64,000 nt of DNA from Siphonodentalium dalli (Eukaryota; Mollusca; Scaphopoda; Gadilida; Siphonodentaliidae), in contig CP136067.1 in assembly GCA_032622095.1 (NCBI GenBank), forward strand, positions 39,725,549 to 39,789,548. The letters are read 5' to 3'. Both the position numbers and the translations under genes were made by a program. The notes under the pieces were generated by a model. The model was not told the DNA's origin. It searched no databases and worked only from the letters and a program-made list of their open reading frames with translations. This document shows positions 39,301-48,300 of the stretch, piece by piece; position 1 is the first letter of the stretch, and the number at the start of each line of letters is the position of its first letter.

Positions 39301-42300
39301 ATTTAAATGCCCACTTAATCTTTGTGTCACCGAAATATGTTTTTTTAATTGTGCCTTGATATACGGTTTTAATAACAATCTATGCCATAAAATATGATTA
39401 AAATACCATCATTCATCACCGTTGATAAATAGAAAACAGCTGAAATCATAGAAAGATTTCCCAACCTTTGGCTCCCAGAATGCAACAGAATTAAAACTAA
39501 AAATGTATTTTCAATGTAAGGGAATAACTCTATATCTTAAAATATAGAGTTATTTCCCTTCCGTTGAAAATAATGAAACTTAAGCACAGAACACAAGTTG
39601 ATATTTCAACAAAAAAAAACAACATGTTCACAGTTTATTATACCGAATAAGTTGATAATACAATGTTCTGGAGATTCCTCTTACAAATGGTATATAATAT
39701 GGCATATATTATATTTTATATAAAATGATCTGGAGTTCGAAAATTAAGTGCGCCTTTAAAAATAGATCGAATATGTTCATATATGTGACCCGCCATATCA
39801 AATCCAGTCTTAAGTCGGGATTATTTTACTCTGTGCCAATGCATTCTCTTATATATGCGAGTCGACCATAGGTCGCCTCGCATATATAAGAGAATGCATT
39901 GGCCTAACATTGGCCTTATCATTTTTTTAAAATAAATATTTCTTACAATTTTTAGGACATAAAATAAAAAACATCCATTACCCTGCAGGGAGCCCCACAC
40001 ATATATAGAAGCATATAGAAGAGTGTCGTCTGCTCATGTTTGTCTGGGGCTCTGTATGGGTGAAATTATAAAATTGTTAAAGAATACAAGAAAAAATTAT
40101 TAAAATTGTAAAAAATTGTTAGGCCAATGCATTCTCTTATATATGCGAGGCGACCTATAGTCGACTCGCATTTATAAGATAATGCATTGGCACAGGGTAA
40201 AACAAATCCCGACTTATGACTGGATTTGATATGGCGGGTCACAAATCAGCTTTTCAAACATGAACCACGAAACTTTATCCATGACGTCGGCTGGCCGGAA
40301 ATCAGCCTGTTTTCGGGTAAGAGCCTTTTATGCGTTACCCGCTTTTCCGGCCAACCGGGTTCATAGGATTAACTAAAAAGTATTATTTTACACACCTGAT
40401 TCTATAGAGTTCATTGAAGAGACACACCATCGTTAACCCTGTCTATACTAAATACTCATTATGAGTAGTTATCCCTTAGGAAATATTCAAATAATAAGTT
40501 CGACGACATTTGTTGAACTTATTGTGAGAACATTTCCATCCAATATTTAAAATTGGACCCCCTTCAGAGGGGGGGGGGGGGGGGGGTCGCGCACAAAAAT
40601 TCCATATATCGGGCGGGGGTGGGTGGGTCATTTGGACCCGGAAAAAATGCGTAAATGGCAAAAAATGCAAATTTTTTCCTCCACTTAAAATCACTGTTTT
40701 TGTGCTCATGTAATCTGTTAATATCAACCATATGACACACTAGGCTATTTAAAACATACTAACCAGAACTAACTACCATTTAGGGGTGTATGTATGCTGA
40801 TGTATGTCAAAATTAATGTACCAGATTTCGACGGATGAAAGATATATTATATATATATATATATATAAACAAATCATATAACAAACATTAAAACACAAGA
40901 ACAAACATTTATAATATGCGTATCCAAGATAGCCTTTCAATTGGATGTCAAAGTGTATGTTATAGCTATACACATGTGTATCCCTTTAAGGGTTTGAACA
41001 AAATATAAAGCTGAGTTTATATTGATGAATTCTGTGATGAATTTTGCAATTACTTTTGACAAATTTGTTTACTGTTATAACATAATTATATGCTCAAACA
41101 CGATCAGTCGACAATGCTTGCATATAAGCATAATTATGAAATGATTACCATCTTCTGTTATTTGACTGCCAATACATATGGTGTTGTAATTATTAGTTGC
41201 TTGTTCATTATTGGTTGCTTTGATATTCAATTTAGGATATAGCAGGATAGAGCAATGTAACTATAAAAGTAGCTTTTGGTATTGAAGTCTCAACTTATTC
41301 CATACGCAACATAAAGCTAGAATATAAACATGACTAATATGAACTTTGTTCTTGAAACTAATTATAAATCATACTAACCTGGATCAAACTGCACAGGTAA
41401 TCTATGCAACTCTCTTCATGTGAATTTTCTCAGAGTCACATATCTTAACTGGACAGTCTGATCCAGGATGCTTGTTCTTATAATGGGTTTCCATGTGATA
41501 CGTCCAGTAAACCACATTGCACAGGGGGCACGTACATGTATATGGACGGTTTGTACAAGGTGACCATGGCTTGGATATCTCCGCTGGCTTTAAACTAAAC
41601 TTTATACTCTGATAATAAGTTAACAATACTACCAATTCTTCACTAATATCGGTATATGTCAATCTGCACACCAACATGACATACATACATGTATTTAGAC
41701 TGTGAGCTGCTGTGAGTGTGACTTTCATTGGGTCCCATCATACCCATGTGCAGATATATATCACAGAAATATGGGAGATGAAATGTGTTCTACCCCTATT
41801 ACTACAGTATTACTATTGGACCTTGGCTCTAAAACATCTTATACTATTGTTATATAAAAGAATATGGAGTTATTGAGGATATCAGGACATGTATTACCTC
41901 ATAATTATTATGTTTTATGGCATTTATGCCCAATGTTTTTAAGTGCATGCATTTAGCATTTCCACATTTTATACTAATAGAATTATCTCCCTTTAGAGCA
42001 GTTTAGAGGTTTATTAAAATGCTGGGAATAGTATTAAATAATAAGAAACGGAACAATTTTTTGCTAGGCTATGATTTGGTTTATATTTTATGTTTTTTTG
42101 TAAGATTTTGGGGGTGGGTCCCAACAATTGGACGAAAAAAAAAGTTAAATTGCAGGTAGAGGGGTGGTGGGTCCCCGAGAGGGGCAAAAACATTTTTTTC
42201 GCCCTATATATGTAAATTTTTTCCGCGACCCCCCCTGCCCCCTTCTAAACTTTTATTATCTGTCGTCTGCTTATTTTTTCACCCCTCCAGATGAATGAAA

Positions 42301-45300
42301 TACCATTCCAATATATACTCTTTTAACTGAGTAGGAGAATCCATTAAGTATATAAAATAGGAATCCCGACCTATACCTGGATTAATCCCGACCTACCTGG
42401 ATGAATCCCCACATACCTGGATGAATCCCGACCTACCTGAATGAATCCCGACCTAACTGAATCCCGACCTACCTGAATCCCGACCTACCTGAATCCCGAC
42501 CTACCTGGATGAATCCCACCTACCTGGATGAATCCCTCTTTGTTAGCGTCTGTAAGATGAACTGTTCCTCGTTTACCGAGTTCACACTCACAAGGGTCGA
42601 CCCGTAACCCTGGAAATATTAGGAATTGAATTGATATGCATGGCTACCGTATAAGATGATGCATATATGTGACCCGCCATATCAAATCCAGTCGGAAGTC
42701 GGGATTTTTTTACCCTGTGCCAATGCATTCTCTTATATATGCGAGTCGACCATAGGTCGCCTCGCATATATAAGAGAATGCATTGGTCTAACAATTTTTT
42801 ATCATTTTTTTAAAATAAATGTTTCTTACAATTTTTAGGACATAAAATAAAAAACATCCATTACCCTGCAGGGAGCCCCACACATATATAGAAGCATATA
42901 GAAGAGTGTCGTCTGCTCATGTTTGTCTGGGGCTCTGTATGGGTGAAATTATAAAATTGTTAAAGAATACAAGAAAAAATTATTAAAATTGTAACAAATT
43001 GTTAGGCCAATGCATTCTCTTATATATGCGAGGCGACCTATGGTCGACTCGCATATATAAGAGAATGCATTGGCACAGGGTAAAAAAATCCCGACTTACG
43101 ACTGGATTTGATATGGCGGGTCATATATTACCCAATTGGGTTTTTGTCGGATGTGTGTTCATACATCTCATTAAGTCCTAGAAACACATTCTGAATAAAG
43201 CCATGCAAGAATGATCAGTAAATGTCGCACATGAATATCCCTGGGATGACACAAGACAACTACATGTACAAACACTGATATATTATTATCGTTTATTTAT
43301 CTACAATCAATCTACAAAAAAAATTAAGGAACCTGTAGATGCTCTAGAGTTTAGTGATTATATACACAGTCCCCGGAACAAAAATTGACCCCACCCAATA
43401 ATACTTAACTTAATTTTATAGAAAGGTATCCAACTTGGCCAACTTATCATTTTTTTCAAAGTCCACAGACTTCTTCAAAACACACAAAAATAATGTTTGT
43501 TACACAAATGCATATGTTACATATAGGTAGAAATATATTTTATTACTCCTCAATTTGATGTATCCCGTGTAAAAAATGGTTCAGAAGAACTCAGTGTCCG
43601 CTACTGCGTGGTCAAATACTCGGCTTTTATACAGAATCGCGCCTCAAAGACGCCATCTTGAATTACAAACAACGATCAAAGTGGATTTTAGCGGATTTAG
43701 AATATGTTATAGAGGATATCGTCCTCTTCAAAATTGTATAAAACCACATAAGTCCAACTTTGTTCTAGGTTGGCCCTAAAATTTGAGTTTATCGACCAGA
43801 CTACGTGTGGATATTGTTCCCTTCACGCTGCATCAGGGACGTGGCTAGAGGGCCTCCGTTGGGGGGGGGGGTGTCCACCTTGGTAATTCCAACTACACCC
43901 CCCTTGAATCAGAACAGAGAAAAGGTTTTACATTATTCCATTTGCAACCCACCCTTGAATCAAACCAAAACACTCCTTGAATCACACCAAAGGTTTTGCA
44001 TAATTTCATTCCCTCCTTGCACCTAAGTGTTCACAAGCCTGATAGCCTATTTATAAACGATGGTTCTATCTACCCGGTATGATAATATTCATATATTTTG
44101 AACCTGAAAATTGAACAAATCCTAACATCTAGTGGTCTAACTCCAGACAAATGCACACGACTACGGGCAATAGACCAGGACACACCGGGCCGACCATGGT
44201 TGTTCGGCCCGGTGTGAGAAAAGTTTGAAAACTAAACAAGAAATCGCAAAATCCTAGTATCTAGACTGACCTCAAGCTTTCCTAGTGTTGGAAATTTCAA
44301 ACCTCATAATCTCCCTTATTAGTTTGGAAATTTTCCAACTGATGACCATTTCAGTCAACAATTTTAACCAAATGTAGTAAAATATTGTTTTCTTAAACTC
44401 ATTAGCAGTTTTTTTTACTGGCCACGGGGAGGGACCAGGGCACACCGGGCCGACCATGGTTTGGCCCGGTGTGCGAATATTTTGAAATCTGAATAAGAAA
44501 ATCGCAAAATCCTAGCATCTAGACTAGCCTCAAGCATTCATAGAGTTGGAAATTTCAAACCTGACACCCCGACTTAGGTTGGAAAATTTCCAACTGATAA
44601 CAATTCCAGTGACAATTTTGACCAAATGTAGGACAATATTGTTTTCTTAAATTAACTAGCAGTTTTTGACTGGCCACGGGGGGAGGGACCAAGACACAAG
44701 CTTTCCAAGTGTTGGAAATCTCCAACTGATGGCCATTTCAGTCCAATATGTTTACCAAAAAGATGGAAAATATGCAAATATTGGTCCAAAAACAATAAAT
44801 TCCCACAATAACTTGTTTGAAAATCAAACTACAAGAACATTTTCAACCTGCTGTTGGTGTGAAATTTCCAACTAATGTTGTGTCAGGTATGAAATTTCCA
44901 ACTGTTGAAATTTTTTATCAAAGTTGGGGGGGGGGGGGGGGGGGTGAGACACCCCCCAAACCCGCCCTGTCACCACGTCTCTGTTGAGCATATATATCAA
45001 AGATCGTCCAAGCATGATGTTTTTGGATGACTGAAATAAAGAAATCAAAATTTGGACCAGACATAATGTTCACTCTAAGGACCATCAATCTGCAAAATAC
45101 ATGAATGGACGAATCTAGTTCCATGTTTCCGACCATCATGGTAGTTCATTAGCACACCAATGCCGATTCAAAGCTGACGCAGGATGACTGAGATAAAGAT
45201 CTTCAATGTTGTTACGGACGGAAGACCACCATCATTCGTACGACAATGGCTTCGAGAATATCCACAAAACATCCACCAGTTTCACGAGTAAAACGAGGTC

Positions 45301-48300
45301 AAAATATCATAATTAAGAAATATTTTTCTTATCTACTGCTGGAAAACTAAAACATGGACTATATATAGTATAGATATATGGCACAGTAGTATGTTATATA
45401 TACGTCTCCGAGACATGCCGAACGTTACTCTTTGAAGAGCAACACTCGGCATGTCTCAGAGACGTGTATATATAACATGCTAATGTGCCATATCTATACT
45501 ATATATACACAATAGAGACCTTAACATGTGCATATAGTGTCCTAAGTGCGACGCCGGAATACAGCGACCATTTGAGCTTCCTTGTTTGGGGTAGCTTCGG
45601 TGGCCGTGTGGTATTGACGTCGGACTGAGTCGCCATGGGTCTGGGTTCTAATCCCCCAACCCCCCAAAAAGAACCCTGTCTCAAAATTACACTTGCTTCT
45701 TAAAACATGGACGCTCTTTATCAGAGACGGTCATTGGAATTTTATCTCGCCTGACAGAAATGAAAAATGTGTTAAAAGTTGCTCTGCCTCTTTTGAGAGG
45801 CGATGTATCATGACCTTCAAAGCATCTTATTAATGTGTTCATTGGTATATATATATCTGTACAAATATAAAATTCCGTGTATATTATTCAGTATCTATAA
45901 GGGTACAGCTGTCGTATGTGCGTTCTACATGTACACAAACACAGGGACGTGGCGACAGGGGTGGTGGGGTTGGGGTGTCTAACACATCCAACTCTGGTCA
46001 TAGTTTTCGACAGTTGGAAATTTCATGCCACAACAATAGTTGGAATTTTTACACCATATTAGGTTGATAATGTTCTTATTGTTTGATTTTGCATCCAGAT
46101 AAATTTGTAGTTTTTAGACCAACAATAGCATATTTTTCTACTTTTGGTAAAAACTTTGGTTTGGAATGGTCATCAGTTAAACAATGTCCAACAGTTAAGT
46201 ACCAACCTAAGGGGTGCGTCGCAAACGGTATTTCGCGAGCATATATTGGATTGTGGTTTGGTTCATGGGGGAGTGTTGTAATAAGTGGGAAATTTCAAGT
46301 TGGACACTCCAAACGGAGACCCTTTAGTCGCATGCCAGCATACAAAGCGCAAACAACGACACACACACACACATACCGAATGACGACACATACCGAACAT
46401 TTGCTGGTTGCTGCTTGATAATCAAGGGCTGGGTAGAACTGGAACAGATAACAGTGGCCTCCAAATCTTTCCCAATCAATTGGACAGTCTGGAAAAAAAA
46501 ACAATAGTCGATCTGTCGCCAGGTGCATACCCCACGCGACATAACACCCAGATAAACAAAGTAGCATAACTCTAAAATTAGTGGCGATGAAAACGTCAAT
46601 GTATCCGAAAATGAGGTGTAATACCATATAATCTAATTTAAATCCAGAACATTCTCTTTGATTTCTCTTTGATTATACTCTATACGGTGATAGTAATGCT
46701 AGATTCTTCGAAATAGTTCAATCACACATTTCACAATCTGAACGGTTTACATGAGATTTTACAAATCTTCCAGTGTCCCGACCAAACACCTCAGCCTACC
46801 CTGTACCAATAAATTTCCACCACCCGTAAGTGTCGGCGCACACGATCCTGATTGTTCCCGATTAATCCGACTGCAGGATAACTCGGGGACAATCGGGACC
46901 GCGTGCATATGCGCCTAACACTGGAGCGGATTTTGTCGGATCCGATTTAATCGGACGGATCAAACTGAGTTTGATTTCATCAGGAGAATACGGCTCGTGA
47001 CGATGGCAACGCGCGTGTTTTGCTTGTCACGTGACCGATCGTCACATGACCAAAACCTCATTCAAAATGTCGGAATAGTTAGCGGCGACCTCTATTCGAA
47101 ATTAAATCAAGAATTCTGATCGATCGACAAGAAACAAGGGCTGCATGGTAGACATGTGAGCAGAAAATAAGTGCCTGTATAATAATCACAACAAGAGGGT
47201 GGCAGCTGTGGAAAGGTCTATTACGTCAGTTTACGCTATTGTTCGTTACCTCAATATATTATTAATATTATAACTATTCTTTATTATTAATAAATATTAG
47301 TCTTTAGAAATACACATTAATATAAACCACCATGACTAGCTAAAGTAACTGACTAGATAGGCTGACCACACCAGTTGGCTATATACTATAGACAACAGTG
47401 ACCATAGCATGATTATAATGACCGGAGTGAAAATCCGACACGTGTGCGCTGACCCCCCGATTTGATCGGGTCCGATTTATCCGGCAGCCGGATTTAACTG
47501 GACACAATCGGGATCGTGTGCACCCACTATAGGAATCAGGGAGCGAAATGTGTTCTAGAGTCGGGGAGCGAGTACACCGTGGAATGCTAAAGGTGAATGT
47601 AACTGAAGAATGACCTTCACCTGATACATGCGACACGTTATTAAAGGATGACATCGCGTTTATTTGATTTGTACATCATATCTAAATAATTTAAACTGGT
47701 GAATGAATGGGGGAATGGATTTTTGTGAGCGGGAAATTTATTTAACTAGCTGCTGTAGTTCTGGATTTGTCCAGATCAAATTTGGCTGTGGGATAGCCCT
47801 GTCGTACACTTGGGGATTTATTTTAAAAAGTAAACACATGACCTATGATTTTTCTACCATTTTCGTGATCAACTGGTGTCAATCTAGCCGGGTAAACATC
47901 ACTGATATGGCCTGCAGGCTTCAATTCAGTGAATTTGGCCGAAACGTTAACACTGTCGCCTATGGGAAACCATTTAGTTCCGTGATTCCACTAAGGACCA
48001 CCTACCGTGGCACTATCTACACTCATACGAGTATGCGGTATAATACGGGGAGAGGAGCTTTATAACTAAGTTGCATAACTTGTGCTCCAATCCCCAGTGG
48101 TTACTCCCTCATCATTCATGACCTCAACATCATCATTTAATTGTCAATACTGCATATATTAGGAAACACAATAAATATGTAACAAAAATTACCGTTGGCG
48201 CTATTTCTTGTCGTTATCGACCTATTGTTCACTAGATTATGTATGCACTTACTTTCTGGAATTCTATCGGGCCCTTAAAGGCCCTCTTAGCCCTTTACAA

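Larger units (their letters stand above)
38760..42357. other. Intron between CTLD exons 2 and 3, outside the array
   Basis: It contains G-run fragments (38930-39030, 40560-40690, 42105-42240), a family G element (39352-39770), a family A MITE (39785-40241), a family K unit (40430-40540), a (TA)n run near 40850 and a C2H2-like open frame (41402-41728). Confidence 0.6.
42610..46370. other. Intron between CTLD exons 1 and 2
   Basis: It holds a family A MITE (42668-43124), a two-and-a-half-copy direct repeat around CACACCGGGCCGACCATGGTT (44165-44790), a G run of about 18 (44926-44944), a large hairpin (45361-45507) and a tRNA-like SINE head (45590-45672). No exon was recognised. Confidence 0.6.

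Noticed and set aside
45590-45672. A functional tRNA gene
   Set aside because: Box A-like and box B-like sequences are present, but the acceptor and D stems do not pair convincingly, so a SINE head is the safer call.
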